64,000 bases of DNA, taken from positions 26,353 to 90,352 of the forward strand of contig JAYKXP010000170.1 of NCBI GenBank assembly GCA_037176845.1, in the 5' to 3' direction. Within the stretch, counting starts at the first letter, position 1. Each line of letters begins with the position of its first letter. Below the pieces are notes generated by a model. That model made no database searches, was not told the DNA's origin, and saw only the letters and a program-made list of their open reading frames with translations. This document shows, one piece after another, positions 22,356-35,308 of this stretch. This DNA is from Paramarasmius palmivorus. Its lineage: Eukaryota; Basidiomycota; Agaricomycetes; Agaricales; Marasmiaceae. The position numbers and the translations under genes are program-made.

Positions 22356-23984
22356 CTACCGTTCTATTACCTCGTATTCCAAGATCTTCGGAACCCTCAC
22401 CGCTAAATCGATCTTGCCTAACTTCTCTATGTCAACAAGGAAATCTTCGCGTTCCAACGGCGTGCGGCGGGCCCCTGCAACATAGACGGACGTCAAGCCA
22501 TGGCCACAACGTGATTCCAACATCCTTTCAAACACGTCATGCTCCCACCCTTGCAGTATGCGGAGCTCCAGATTCTGTAGCTGTGGAAGCAGAACATCCC
22601 CGTTCAGGTCGATGGTCAGGGACTTGATCAGCTCCGTCGTGACGAGTTCATTCGGGCAGTGATCATACACTTCTGAAAGTCCAAGAGGAGGCACCTCGTG
22701 GAGCACCAACTCTCGAAGTTCGCTCATTATTTCCAGAATATGCAGCAGATCCTGAGTACTGCAAAGTACGCCGCATAAGCTGAACCGACGCAGGCGAAAC
22801 TTTGAGTGCTCAAAGAATCCCTTGATACCTGAGAGTAATGAGGATCCTACTGCAGGCATTGGCTCAAACCGAGAGTACCCTGCTGTTTCTATAGTGAACG
22901 ACTGAAGCGATGGCGCAGTGATGGTGCCGAGAATATAGGAGGCATGGGGTCCGATATCTGTAACGACCTTACATCTAGCAACGTATTTCATGGAAAACGT
23001 GCGGAGTGACGATAGGTGGGTAACGCAATCGATTACCAAAGAACCCGGGTCCTTTTGAGGAGAGGCCACCACCATTTCTAATGACTCGAGAGATGAGCTA
23101 CATCGTCTCATAGCTTCGAGAACGGTTTCAGCGTTGATTCCAAACACCTTCAAATGTCGCAGTGTGTGGAAGGAGAAGGAAGAGTAGGTGTACCACGACG
23201 CGTCGTAATGTCCGAGATTGGAGAATGAACGCAGGTTGGGACATTTTCCTTTGAAGGAAGTTTAGAAAATCGATGGATTGACCTCTGGAAGTTATGGTTC
23301 CCAATTCAGCTACGAATGTAGTGACGTTACTAAGTGAAAGCCCCTCTAGCATGGGAAAAAATCCTGCCATGCCCTCATCGGTTCCTACAAGCGAAAGGGT
23401 TGACCAGCGATCCGACTGCTTGAACAAAGGTTTCAAGAACTTCGTGTATGTCTTTCGCTGGGAGAAAGGCAGCGGACCCATGCCATTCACTTCAAAGGAC
23501 AGTGTTAAAGGAACTGTCCCCGACCTCTGGAGGTGCATAAGCACTTGTTTGACAGCACCCTTCGGATAGGGAGCATCGAACTCGAAGTCTAAGTTGGCCC
23601 ATAGTTGGGGTGTGGAAAGACATACTTGACGCCAATGGAAAGATACACGGCTGATGGCTGATGCAGAGAAATCGTGTTCAGCACCGAGTGATGTACGTTG
23701 AAAGAAGGTTCGACAGCAAGAATGAGGATGGTGGAGAGGAGTTCTGGAAGAAGCTTCCTGATGGGTGCGCATAGTGAGGAGCATTTCAACCGGAGGTCTT
23801 CATTCTGCGTGTTTCGTAGATGATCCAAAACAAATATTCGGTCGTCGGGGGAGAGCTCTCGACCGAGACGAAGGAGAGTTGTGAGATGTGGATCAATGTC
23901 TTCCTCGTTGTGTTTCCTAATCAAAAGAGTCCTTCAATGACTGAATCTCTATATGAAAGACACAATGCTTCACCTTAAGCTCAT
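22356..23984 (-). pseudogene. F-box/leucine-rich-repeat-like gene with apparent frameshifts
   Basis: ATG 23984-23982 (MSLRKHNEEDIDP after a GTGAAG...ATTAG intron) leads into an N-terminal region and an F-box-like segment (LLPELLSTILILAVEPSF). The frame then breaks; SASAISRVSFHWRQVCLS with TPQLWANLDFEF continues one frame over. A second break (one extra base, near 23246) separates FLNFLQ from CPNLRSFSNLGHYDASW, after which LRR-like repeats (LRHLKVFG, LESLEMVV, LQNLELRILQGW) continue to the stop at 22358-22356. The frame choice rests on resemblance to the usual agaric F-box/LRR pattern. In the family the F-box binds Skp1 in SCF ubiquitin ligases. It may be a recent pseudogene. Confidence 0.6.
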
Positions 23985-24206
23985 GAGTGCGTTTTGTGGA
24001 CGATGGTGACGGTTCGAATGAAAAAAGGGTGTCTGAGGTCCCTGCGTCACCTCGCTCCCGAGTTATGTACAATTTATGTAATCCCACGTTGTCGCCTACT
24101 CACCGAAAGAGATATCACAAGCTATACTTACTGGCGATTTTAACTATTTAGTACAAGATAAACGATGCATCGGAAATAGACAATATTTCTACAAATACAA
24201 GACCTC

Positions 24207-26136
24207 TTATCCAGTAATCAGCGCCAACAAAACCTTCCTCTGGTCACCACTCGTCTCTCCTTCAACACGCTTCTCCAGTGTCTTCCTGTACTTTCTCTGA
24301 TACATGTCTTTGACAGCATTGAAACGCTGCCTATCCCAATGGTTTCTTACCACTCTATAGCCGAGTAAGCATTAATATAGGAAGGAGAACGATGAAAACA
24401 GTACACACCTCCAGCCAAGCTCCTTGTCCTTTGTTCCGAATCCTTTCATCGATGCCTCGAGAAGCTTTGCGTCTCTCCATAAACTTGCGTTTTGTGAGGT
24501 GATACCATGCCGGGGGCGAGGTTTAGCACCATTGACGATGTAGAGTAACGTGAATCGCATATGGCCGGAGCTACGAACTCGTGTCAACAGATAAACAGGT
24601 AATTGACGTGAGAAGGACGTACAACTCGGACTTGATCACTTTTGTAAGCGTCTTCTTGTGCTTCTTCGGATAAGCTTCGCAGCTATTGATTGAAACGAGT
24701 CAGATTCGTCATAAGGAGGCCACAGAAGTTAACGAACATGGCAGCGAGATGGGGTCTTGATCGATTAACGATGACTTCACAGAACGCTATCTGTTGAATG
24801 TTAGCATTATCTAAAGAAACACAAGCGGAGCATAACCCCATACCTCGTCTGTACCAATCTTATCCTGTCCTGCCTTGAACAGCGTTTGCACGTCCGCTTC
24901 GACCAAATTGTAATCCACGGGCATGTTATCTGGAGGTCGGTTGTTGGTTAACATCATCGTGTACACTACGGCAAAGCGTCAGACAAGGAAACGTGTCAGG
25001 GATGAGGAGCATACATCTCTCGGTCTTGAAGCTCAGATCACCCTTAATTGCGGCTTCAAGAGTCTTATGGAACCGGAGCTGATACGCCACAGAAAGAAGA
25101 TTGATATCGGATGGAGTACGGTCAGCAATGACTTCGGTGAGGAGAGTTTCGTTGGTTCTGGGAGTAAGAAAAAGATGAGCATTGTTGAAGGAGTAGAGTG
25201 TGGCGACCGAACGCACCCAAATCCACTCAACGCCTGTTGTGCGAGCTCAACGTCATACCATAATGGGCCGAGAACGATACCGCGGAGAACATCTCTGATA
25301 TTGAAGTTAGTCGTGGCTTTTTCTCAGGAAGATGAGGACACACACCTGAAATGCCCACTAGTCTCGCTCTCAATTACACTTGGCAGATCTTTACCACTCC
25401 TCGCCTTGAACGCATCAGATAGAGCGGCCATCTTCATCGAATCAAGCGGGGCCAGAGTAGATATCACTGTTCAGCGTACGCCTGTCAGTTTTCTCTAGGC
25501 ATGCACGGGAGAGAACGTACATAGTGACTCCTTGGTTCCAAACCCTTTCGTTGCCTTCCGAATAGCTTCATAGTCGTTTGTTGGATCATATCCAGGGACT
25601 GGCGGAGCTGGTTGATGTGGATTCTGCATATCGGGCGTTGGAACGGGTGCATTAAGATAGTATGAAATCGGTGGGCTTCGGCCTGGCGGAGGCATAGGTG
25701 GAGGAGCATAGCTTTGGTTCATCGGAGAATTGGGCGGCGGGAAGGCAGGTGGCTGATGGTACGCATTTGGTGGACCGGGCGGCGTGATATAAGATGGATT
25801 CTGGACGATTTTAGATGTTAGTAGAGAGTATATTCTGCAGTGGAAGAGCCACGCACATAGCCTGGACGATGGCCTGGAGGTGGACCAGGAGGCGGCGGAT
25901 AGTACGGTTGCTGTTGATATGGGTTCTGAGAGCCAGGGTGTGAATGCACGGGGATCGGCGGAGGCCCTGATGGTGGCTAAATATCAATCAGAGTCAAAAT
26001 AAACTCATCAATAGACATCAAGCATGATCCTTACCGGTCCTGGAGGAGGTTGATATCCATATCCACTCTGAGGGGGTTGATTTGGGTATCCGTATTGAGG
26101 CTGTTGACCTGGGTATTGTGGTTGGTAGTACGACAT
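24207..26136 (-). CDS. Annexin with a proline/glutamine-rich N-terminal tail
   Basis: Start ATG 26136-26134. The first three exons encode a long Pro/Gln/Tyr-rich tail (repeated YPGQQPQYGYP-like and PPPPGPPPG segments). The annexin core begins with NDYEAIRKATKGFGTKE; further repeats show TEVIADRTPSDINLL, IGTDE, EVIVNRSRPHLAAMF and MKGFGTKD, and the last ends SGDQRKVLLALITG, stop 24209-24207. G-x-G-T type loops are the calcium-dependent phospholipid-binding sites of the family. Four repeats are present across about ten exons, with introns falling inside repeats. It is probably a cytosolic membrane-binding protein; the disordered tail resembles that of annexin A7/A11-type proteins and may promote self-association. 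Confidence 0.85.
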
Positions 26137-27020
26137 GATGGTGGGGGTACAGAGGAGGACTGCGCTTTGGATGTTTATATGTACACCTAGAAGCTCATGG
26201 CAGTGTAAGACAAGCGACACTGCATTGTGATCAGTAAGCGATAACGCGGAGGCAGTGTCTCGTGACTTTTTCCACGCTGCTTCTTTGTCTTGGCTTGACT
26301 CCTTCAATCTGAGAGCGCGACTTGGAGTGTGTAGCTGCATTCGGGGCGAAGAGCATTTTTGATACAACGATAGTCATGGTTGAGGTTGAAGGATACTGTG
26401 GGAACCATCACTCCGAGTTACTAAACGCTGTGGGAAAACCCAAGTTACCTATAAGTATAACCGAATTGTTCATGCTTCCACCCACACCGGAAGGACCAAA
26501 ATTTCTGCTCAGCGGATATCCCTCAAACCCCCACTGAAAGGTGTTCTGAAATATCGAATGATAAGCCATGTAAGGATAATCGCGTCATGTGATCGCCCGA
26601 TATGGTTAATCAATAGCATCTCAGTACACATATCCGTCGAGCATATTTTTGAGGTAATTTCATTATCTTACTTGTCCAACTGTGAACGGATACTATTATT
26701 TATGTACCTCAGCGACCCTTGATTCATTAGCATTCGAATGCAGCGCAATTCCACTTGGAAGTACTCGCTTCACCCAAGATTGTATGCGCAAACACCCGTT
26801 CAACACCAATTATGTCTTGACGGTAATCACCTACCCATAACCAATGCTCGTTACGCTATCTATACCAACCGAGGAGACACTGATGTACATGAAAGATCCT
26901 TACCAGCTGCGTAAGGCATGCATAGGGTATGCAAACTGGAGGAAACAGGAGAAACGCAGGAGGCCTTTCGACTGATGGTTCTACGCGACAAAATCAAGCT
27001 CGAGTTTCCTCGCTTTTCAC
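26137..27020. other. Upstream region of annexin, nothing else recognised
   Basis: 880 bp with no coding signal beyond short ORFs; it contains the annexin promoter and the downstream flank of tRNA-Ser. Confidence 0.4.
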
Positions 27021-27113
27021 CGACGCCAGCAGGATTCGAACCTGCGCCCTCAAAGAGGAACAGATCAAGTGTTATATTCTAATCTGTCGCCGTAACCACT
27101 TGGCTATAGCGCC
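27021..27113 (-). tRNA. tRNA-Ser (anticodon AGA), intron-containing
   Basis: Acceptor GGCGCTA/TGGCGTC with discriminator G, D-arm GCCAAGTGGTTACGGC, anticodon stem ACAGA/TCTGT with loop TTAGAA (anticodon AGA), an intron of about 11 nt, a long variable arm (TCCTCTTTGAGGG) typical of tRNA-Ser, and T-arm GCAGGTTCGAATCCTGC. Confidence 0.9.
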
Positions 27114-28465
27114 TCTGAGTTGGGTCCAGCAGCCGTAGATATAGCTTATAGCCATGATAGAACGAGCAGAGCACATACGTGTCGCCAGCCTCTCGAGTCT
27201 CCACACGTTGGAAGGAAATATTTTCCCGAAACGGTGAAAACTATGGCCTACACCTTAACGCGTAAGAGCCGTGATCTTAAGCGCCTAAGTAGCGGGTAAA
27301 TCTTCATGTGTGTAACGCCTACGCCTACTTCTCAACATTTATGCATCCCTTATAATCTCCGGTCTCCCATTATCCGTTTACCTAGACTATCACTATATAA
27401 ACAAGCCCATTTCCTTACCTTCGTTAGTCTTATTTTGCCCAGCACTTGTCCCTACGTTGTTATAAAACCTCGTTGTGTCCAGGTCTCGGGTGAATTAAAG
27501 CTCCAAGCTACCATACCTAGACGTCTCGTCTAGGGAGCTATTACAATGTGATACGTACCATCATACGCGTGGAACACGAAGGTTTCATCATCGACTTCTC
27601 CCGTCCGATTCAATTTCCTCAACTGTTTCCTGCCACTCAATCCCCCTCTCGTCAAGTGTCGCAGCGCACACCTGCTTAGATGGCAATCGATTTAAAGCAA
27701 CCTCGTTGTTCGTTCATTTCCCGTGGCATCTCAGATACGACGACAGGTCAATAACCAATCGCACGCCCTGCGTACCAATTGATTCATTACTCACAGGCCT
27801 ACACGATGAATTTACCCAGCATAAAATTCTTCTTCTCTGCTCCTTCCCCTTTGCTTTTTCCTGCATTCTCTGTCTATATCCTCGAATTGGTCTACATTCG
27901 TCGACCTTGTCGACGAGTCCCATCATGATCATCACGTCACGCTCCAACACCGAAATCAGAGACGAAACCCACAAGTAGGGAACCCTGTTCGTTATCGCTT
28001 CACATCTCTGACAATCAGATCTTCATCGACCTGCAGGTTCGTGGGAGACTATTTTGAGTTGTCGCCCTCGTGCTCGGTGTTGCAACCACTACTTCATGGG
28101 AAGTCGAAGCGAGATCCCTTGTCCGCGCGACTCAGCAAGTGGCTTGATAATCATTGAGATGATTCATGCTCCACGAGTGTATTGTATGATTGCAGCTCGC
28201 GGAACAGTAATGGCGATGATATCCGTTGGTAATTCCTTTTCTTCACCATCATCACCTGTGCTCATCTATGAGAATACCCAGCCTCCCGTCCTCATTTCAG
28301 CCACGGCCTCGTATGATATCGATACTGGTTCCAAGCACTATTATTGATTCTGATTAATGTGATGACTGGTGAGTGGGGTCCGGTTTACGCATGGTGAGGC
28401 TTTTCTAGTCTCACTAGTCAGAGGAATATAAAGTCGGAACACCATGCAATCCCAATACAGGTCCC
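27114..28465. other. 1.35-kb region, no gene confidently resolved
   Basis: A hydrophobic stretch (VVALVLGVATTTSWEVEA, about 28055-28110) and intron-like sites suggest a small gene could exist at 27940-28350, but I could not build a consistent start or end. Confidence 0.25.
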
Positions 28466-29825
28466 ATGTCGGGAGCAGCAGCAGATCTCGACCCATATTT
28501 GACAGTGGAGAATGTCTTTGTAAAGCCTGTTTTCAGAATATCGGTGGGTAGTCTTCTGAAACTTTCGACAGTATCACGTGCTTATATGCAACAGGTCATG
28601 TCCTTTCTCTATGGTAATCCTCGGAGCATCTTACGTCGCGATCTCACCTGATGCTTCTTTCAAGGCCTTTACACATACCTCTTTGGCGGCTGCATCCGGA
28701 TTCTGATGAAACGAAACGGCCGCCGTAATCGAGACCTATACCTTGCATGGAGCATCGCTCTCTACCTTCTCATTTCTACGCTCAATGTCATTGAGACATG
28801 CAGCCTGTTTGGTCAAGCTGTAATGTTCTTCAACGCGTCAGCGGCAGGGGAGTACAGTACAGCGATGGCATATGTTCGGCGTCATGATGGCCTCAAGACT
28901 ATGTGGGAGTAAGTGAGCGGATAATCTTCTGAGGATAGCTCTGTTGATGATGTGTGTAGCGTACTAACCCAGGTGTTTGGGCTCTCAACTGCGTACGTCA
29001 GTCTCTCAGTGCGACCACGATCACCACTCATACACGGAGTATAGCTTCCTCTCCGACACTATGCTGGTACGCCTCCTTCGGACTATAGGAAGCACTATCT
29101 AACTGTTTGATAGATGCATCGGTGTTATATCATATGGGGATCCAGCAGGCGAATTGCAGTTCTAATGATCACGGCCTTGATAACTGTAGTCGGTATGTCT
29201 CACACCCTGGTCGTGACGCGGTTCTAATCCGAAAGTAGCTATAGCGGTTATTCAAGCGGTTATGACAACCTTTATCGCCCCCCAGTATCCTTCAAAGCAA
29301 ATGTTAACGTCATACTTAAGCTTCACCTTTCGAGTCACCAATACGGTCTTCAATTTTGGGTTGACTGGACTAACCGGTGTGTGGGACTATTTTTTCGCCG
29401 AGATCTTCACTAATGTCGTATCACTAATCAACTATTATTCAGCGGGACGTATATGGTGGATAGCGCGCAGAATCGACATGCAGAAGAAATACTGCACTAT
29501 CGTGGCCATTTTGTGTGTGACCACGATCTCTGACATTAATATATCCTACTGACAACTCCCTTGCACAGACTGGAGTCTGGAATAATATATCCCATGGTAC
29601 AAATCCTAGATCTCACCTTCAACTACGTCATTTTCCCGCAACAGTCCAGAGCACCGGGATTTCCTTTCGATCTATTTGAAGTCGTCTATCATGCTTGTGT
29701 GAGTGGACTATCTGTTAGTAAAACATTCTGTGACCAGAAAATCGGTTTAGGGAATTGCCCCTGCGTTGATTATCGTACGCGCAGAGGCCAGAAAGACCGT
29801 CGAGACTGAGGTTTCGGAGTTGTGA
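28466..29825 (+). CDS. Seven-helix integral membrane protein (agaric family), possible 3' frameshift
   Basis: ATG 28466 starts a short N-terminal segment; helices follow over eight or so exons: VMSFLYGLYTYLFGG, YLAWSIALYLLIST, a long loop, FGLSTAFLSDTMLMHRC (the DxxMxxRC-like motif frequent in this family), IIWGSSRRIAVLMI, MLTSYLSFTFRV, the TAGRIWWIARR motif, and YPMVQILDL. The first exons splice in phase. Near the 3' end the expected GIAPALIIVRAEARKTVE tail, typical of the family, is in another frame from the preceding exon; one extra base near 29700-29752 would explain it. With that shift the stop is TGA 29823-29825. The role of the family is unknown; it is predicted to sit in the plasma or an internal membrane. 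Confidence 0.6.
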
Positions 29826-32800
29826 GGAATATACAGAATAGTTAGATGATCCCGTCCAAGTTTGATTTTTCAGCGACTGTAATTGATGTCTATAATACGA
29901 ATAAGGTTTTGTTTCTAAAAGTCATCAACATGTCGTACCTGGTCTCTTCTACTAATGGTCATCAAATGGGAATAAGTTATCTCTGGATGTTTAGAGGACA
30001 TAAGTTGAAGTTATAACTTTGGGACTGACGTCTATGAGGTCAAGTGCATTGACGAGTTTAAGCTATCCGATGACTTGTGTACATTTGGGTGAAGTTTGGG
30101 TCTCCCATAGAAGACAACTTGGCTTGATTCGGAGTCATCGTGTGAGAAGTAAGAGTTTTAGTGTATACTGGTCACCTAAAAGCTGATTTTATAGTGCTGT
30201 TCGCCGGCTTTGAGTCTTCGTATCATGCTAGTCATAGGAACTTATCTAGAGAATCAATCATTAGGCACTGCATACTGGTTTTCATATCTGTCTAGTATTG
30301 ATACCATCGTTATTTTGTTTCTATGACGCCGTTCTGAGGTCTTACCGAGAGTGAGAAATACCTTCGCTGTGATCGGTAACACCAATCCTTCCTCAGATTT
30401 GGTAGATTGCAACAGGCATTCATCGCAAGTCGGAGATCGCAGGTACGATTCGAAAAAGTAGTTGTCTTTCGGCTACTTCTCGACGCTTCTGTTGAGCCAG
30501 CGGATTGATGGGATGACTTGATAATCTGTATCGATGGCCTTGGTATCTTTGAGAATGCGACCACCTCCGGACATCTTCAATCACTGGTGTTTCGCTGGAA
30601 GGATCGAACCGCTTTTCATGATCTCGATTATGGCAAATTGATATTCCTGACCTGAATTTGCGCTATGGCTGGCGCAACATGGACGAAGCAAGCCTAATTA
30701 TTCCGCTGTTTTGAACACCGAGGCATTTCGCAGCACCACCAAGAGCAAATGATCCTCAACGATGATCTCATCTGGGCACTTACCATTGATATATGTATTC
30801 TAGTACTCTGTACTTTCAGTGATATTCACGGAAAGGAAATGTACGTCCCACTTGTAGCATGCAAGCCCTGGTTGAAGAACCTAAGAGGACCCCAGAGTCA
30901 AGACGGTGAAAAGACTAGCATAGAAGCTGGGACAGGTCGGAAGAGGCTCAAGTTGTTGCTCCACAGATTGATGCTTTCGTGTCGTGTCAGCTTTCCGATT
31001 GCAAGCAAGATCATGGGATTTCAACGATCGGAGATCTGTACGATGGAGGAAGGTCAGTCAATTTAGACCAGTGGTGGTCTATACCAGGAATAAATGTGTA
31101 GATATACACTTGATGTAAAACCTGATATGGAATAGTTGTTCCCGGCCCGAAGGATGTACCAGACCCACGAGTGTAATTCCGTGTGTTACTAGCAGCGACC
31201 AGGAGCAGATGTGTTTCGTATATAGACTGACTGGAAAATGTATGCTTGCTCAAAACCAGGAAGCATGAACGTCGAACGCAAGGATAACACGAAGCAACAA
31301 GCCTTGTTATGCCGAAGGCTCGGCCGCAGTTTGACAAGACTTCATAAATATAGGTGCGAACCTAAGTCTCTGAGTTCTTGTAATACTTATCTTCAGGTTG
31401 GAGACGAAAGGTAGTAACGCGAACATGGCGGAGTCAGGGGGACAGATGGCCTGTGCGCTCGAGTTTATGGCACGTGCCAGGACCTCGGACACCGTTTTTC
31501 CAAATACAAAAATTTTCGTTTTGCTCTCCTTCCATTCCTAGAGCTAGCCTCCCTTCAACACATTGGCGAGGTTTTTGGGCCTGAGGTGCATATGTCATAA
31601 GAGTCTTCCATTTTTAGCTATGCTGGTATCCTTGGAGATCTAGGCAACCATCTGATTCCCTTTAAGCTTCATTTTTTGTTGGTCGCTCTCTGCATCGCCC
31701 ATCTTTCCATTGGATTCACCCTTATGTTCTTCGCTAGGCAAACTGAACCGAGTATTGCCTTTAGGAGACCCTATTCGAAGCGTTGGAAGTACCAACGTTT
31801 GGCCAACCTTAGGCACCACCATACATATTGTCACCCCTGCTCCCGATCGCTCATGGCGGGATACGAACCATACTGGAAGGCATCTTGTATGAACAAGTGA
31901 GCCTCAAAGTCTCTCTTAAGTTGCCTATTGCTCAGTTACCCGGTCTACATCACCTCACCTTAGCGCATGTTTTCTTCAATGCTATCAGACCTTGCCGCCT
32001 CACCTTTGCCAACCCTACCATCGTGACCAGGTACATTAAGGGTGCGCACGCTTAGTATGGTGATGGTCAAATGAGATTTCGGAAAAGGTACGATCTATCC
32101 GTCCATTTCTAGATGACATCTTACATACGACACTAGTTTACGAAACGTCCAGCATCTATCGTTCCACTCGTTACAGCCTCACTTCAGCTCTATATGATGT
32201 ACAACTCGAGAATGAAACCCTTTTACGCCCCATTTTTTCCTGCTCATCGAACATATGGATATCACTTGCGCCTGATCTATCCCCCTAAGTCGGAGGACAC
32301 TCGGAACGGGCATCTGGAGGCATCTGGGGTATATATTATGACTTGTTATTCGGCTCTATTTTGGGCAATTCCCCATATTACCGCGTTCATACCTATCATT
32401 ATCGTCGTTCCCCGTCTGACATAGCTCGGATCCATCGTTTTGTGCCGTACATCGCTTATCAGATTCATCAACACTATATTCATGTAATTTTAATCGAAGT
32501 TGGTTTCCACAATCAGTTATGCAGGAGGATATAAAACCAAAGGAAAGTGGTGCAAAGTTGAGTGCGTTTCCAATTCTTAAGCTAGAACTTGGACTGAAGT
32601 TGAGCCGTGAGCTCAGTGTTTACGAGGCATGGCTTGGTATCATGATGGCAAGAAGCGCGACGACAAGATGTTCCTCGTGTTCATGATGCCACAAGGACTT
32701 CAGACACCCCACGCTGCGAACAATGAACCGGTGCTCAACCTGAATAAAGAAGTTTGATCTCTTGTGTCGGCGTATCCATGTTCATATATACCTGGAAATG

Positions 32801-32834
32801 TAGGTTAGGAAGGAATGTAGGAGGCGTCATAACC
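29826..32834. other. 3.0-kb region without a confidently recognised gene
   Basis: Short ORFs only. A leucine-patterned piece (LPIAQLPGLHHLTLAHVFF, about 31920-31980, plus) looks like a stray F-box/LRR fragment, and 30300-30570 (minus) has coding-like composition but no motif. I read the stretch as gene debris and spacer. Confidence 0.3.
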
Positions 32835-35155
32835 ATGCCTGCCCACTTTCTTTTATTTCTATCGCTCGTTCAAGCGTTGCCCATATACCTTCAAGTCTGG
32901 GCTCTGGATATTCCGTCTGGGTGGCGAGTACGTATCCAGTATTCAATAGATTCTAGCAACTCACCAATCCACAATTCAGAAGCCCAATATCACACTCTCA
33001 CTCGGAGAACGCACCAGCCTCGCAAACGAGGCTCTTGAGAATGCTAAGCACCTGCTGGATGTAAATTTAACATTCTCAGGTACGTTACACTTGCTTCTTG
33101 TTTCCTACACGGCATACGGAACATTCATTCACTTCAGGTGATACGGCGCTAGCACTCGTTCTGCACTCCTTACTCGCAGACCTCGACCATGCAGCAAATC
33201 AGACAAGATACAGAAGTCTTGTTGATCAGTATTTCGCGATGTATCCTGATATTCCTACGTTACTTGACAAACTGAGGTATGCTCATCTTTTCTTTATCTT
33301 TCTATCGTTGACAGAATGCTCGTGAATAGACAATCATATAGCGTATGTGATACCCTGCTGTTTGCTTACATTGTAACTGATTATTCTTCATCAGGCTTTC
33401 ACAGAGCTGTGAGTTCCTCGCGATCTAAGATTCTAGTCTTTATTCACTACATTCTCCGATCAGTGCATATGGTTACGCAGCTCATCGCGCCTTCACCGCT
33501 TATAACGACACCAAATTCTCCTCCGCCGTGGAAAATGCCTGGACATATACCCGCAATCGTACAGTACTCGCAGAAGATATTGTCGATGGAAAGGTACGAG
33601 GAGATCTGGGTGTTAAAGGAGGGAGTATGCAATTGACTTGCGTGGGAGGTGAGTTTGAAGCTGCTTTCGGTGCTGACAACAATGAAACTAACGGGCACAG
33701 AGAGCCTATTAGGAGGAACGACCGACGTGGGTTTGAGTCTGCTTCTATGCTTCACGTGATCGGATAAAATTTGGATTACAGTCAGAAACGTCGAATACAT
33801 TTGACGGTGATTCTTCTGGGTATGTTGTCCTTTCTGTTTAGTCTGTGTACATTTTTCATCTCTTCGTTAGATGGTTCCTCACGTACGTTTATATTCTCCT
33901 CTTGTTCATCCGTTCTTCACTCTTACCTGTGGTGCAGAATATCCGCATTTCTTTACCAAATGACATCGGACCAGAAGTATCTCTCTGCCGCAACGCAATC
34001 TGCGGATTTTATCTACCGAAATCTCTATCGCTCTCCTGGATTATTACTCCCAGGTATCAGCCACCAGGACTGTGTCTCCCCACAAGGACAGTATTCCATG
34101 CTCGCGTCGGCGTACTGGATACAGGGGTTAGCCATTTTGTATGATGTTACCGGGAAGAGGAACGGAACATTGGTGGACTTGTATGGTCGTTTCAGGTGTT
34201 CGCTAGCATTGGGCTGATTTCGGTCCAATAGGTTACAACAGAGCATTGTTGCTGCGACAAGTAGGGTGGGGGACTGGATAAGAGAGGACGGTGTACAGGG
34301 TCAGTATATCTCCGTAGTCGCTCCTATGGTCTAAAATTTCTGAAATTCAAACCCAGGGAATGACCAGAATCCAATGGTTAATGGTGACCTTATACGGGCT
34401 TTAACCACTGCATACACCCGTCTTGATTCTGGAGACTTGAAATCCTATATTGGGCATTATCTTGGTGTGCAAGTATGTCGTTCTCATGGATGTTGATATA
34501 ATTGGAGCTAAAATTGGAGCAGTATAACGCTCTACACGACTTAGCCGCCTCTCCTGTGAGCAATAGCAATATCTACGCTGGAAAATGGAGCGGACCATCT
34601 TCATCTTCCATTTCTCCAGACCCGTACAATCAAACCGCAGCAGCAGCAGTTTTATTAGCTGGTATATTCGTTCCTATGCTGGGGTCCAACGCGAGCTCCG
34701 CTTCCAGCTCAAGTTATATGACTACCACAACAGGTGCAATGCCAAGCCCGACAAGTGGAAATGGAAGAGATAAGGGGAGAAAGCCGGTAGGTGCGATCGT
34801 TGGCGGAACTTTGGGAGGTTTAGCGTTGCTGGGTTTTGTATTGCTAGGACTGATCTATTGGAGGCGAAGACAGAAGAAGTCGGAGAGGCTGGGAGAGGAG
34901 CAAGAGCCGGGCCCATTATCGCCAAGACCATTCATGCTACAACTACACCAAGGCCAAGAAAATATGGCGGAACCAGCAACTCCCTCGATGCATCAGACTA
35001 CAAAACGCGCGGTGAAGAATGGGCATATCACTCCAGCAAGGGAGCCTACTTATACGCCCCGTGAACAAGACGGTATTACTACCCAGGAGATCGGGATCTA
35101 CAGTGCTGGACCCGCGCCGACGGAGAGTGTAGCGCCTCCGTCATATCGTCCATAG
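32835..35155 (+). CDS. Membrane-anchored glycoside hydrolase family 76-type protein
   Basis: ATG 32835 encodes a signal peptide (MPAHFLLFLSLVQALPIYL). About a dozen in-phase exons give an all-helical GH76-like domain: RTSLANEALENAKHLL, NRQSYSAFTEL, YGYAAHRAFTAYNDTKF, AVENAWTYTRNRT, SSGWFLTISAFLYQMTSDQK, QSADFIYRNLYR, QYSMLASAYWIQGLA, and NDQNPMVNGDLIRAL. A Ser/Thr-rich stalk follows, then one TM helix (GAIVGGTLGGLALLGFVLL), basic WRRRQKK, and a Pro/Ser-rich cytosolic tail ending at TAG 35155. GH76 members include alpha-1,6-mannanases acting at the wall; TM-anchored versions without a clear catalytic Asp-Asp pair are common in agarics, and I did not find that pair here, so activity is uncertain. 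Confidence 0.75.
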
Positions 35156-35308
35156 TACAGTGGCATTTGTTGTCATCCCAATTCAATTGACAAATAGCAT
35201 TGCGTGCCTTTGTTAATACCATACAGAAGTACCCCAATTATGTCCCTTTGCGCTTAAGTATGCAGAGATAGTTACTCGAATATGTTTACAGGGCTTTGGA
35301 TTCTAATT

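Noticed and set aside
24923..25498. 191-codon plus-strand ORF
   Set aside because: It is antisense to conserved annexin repeat exons.
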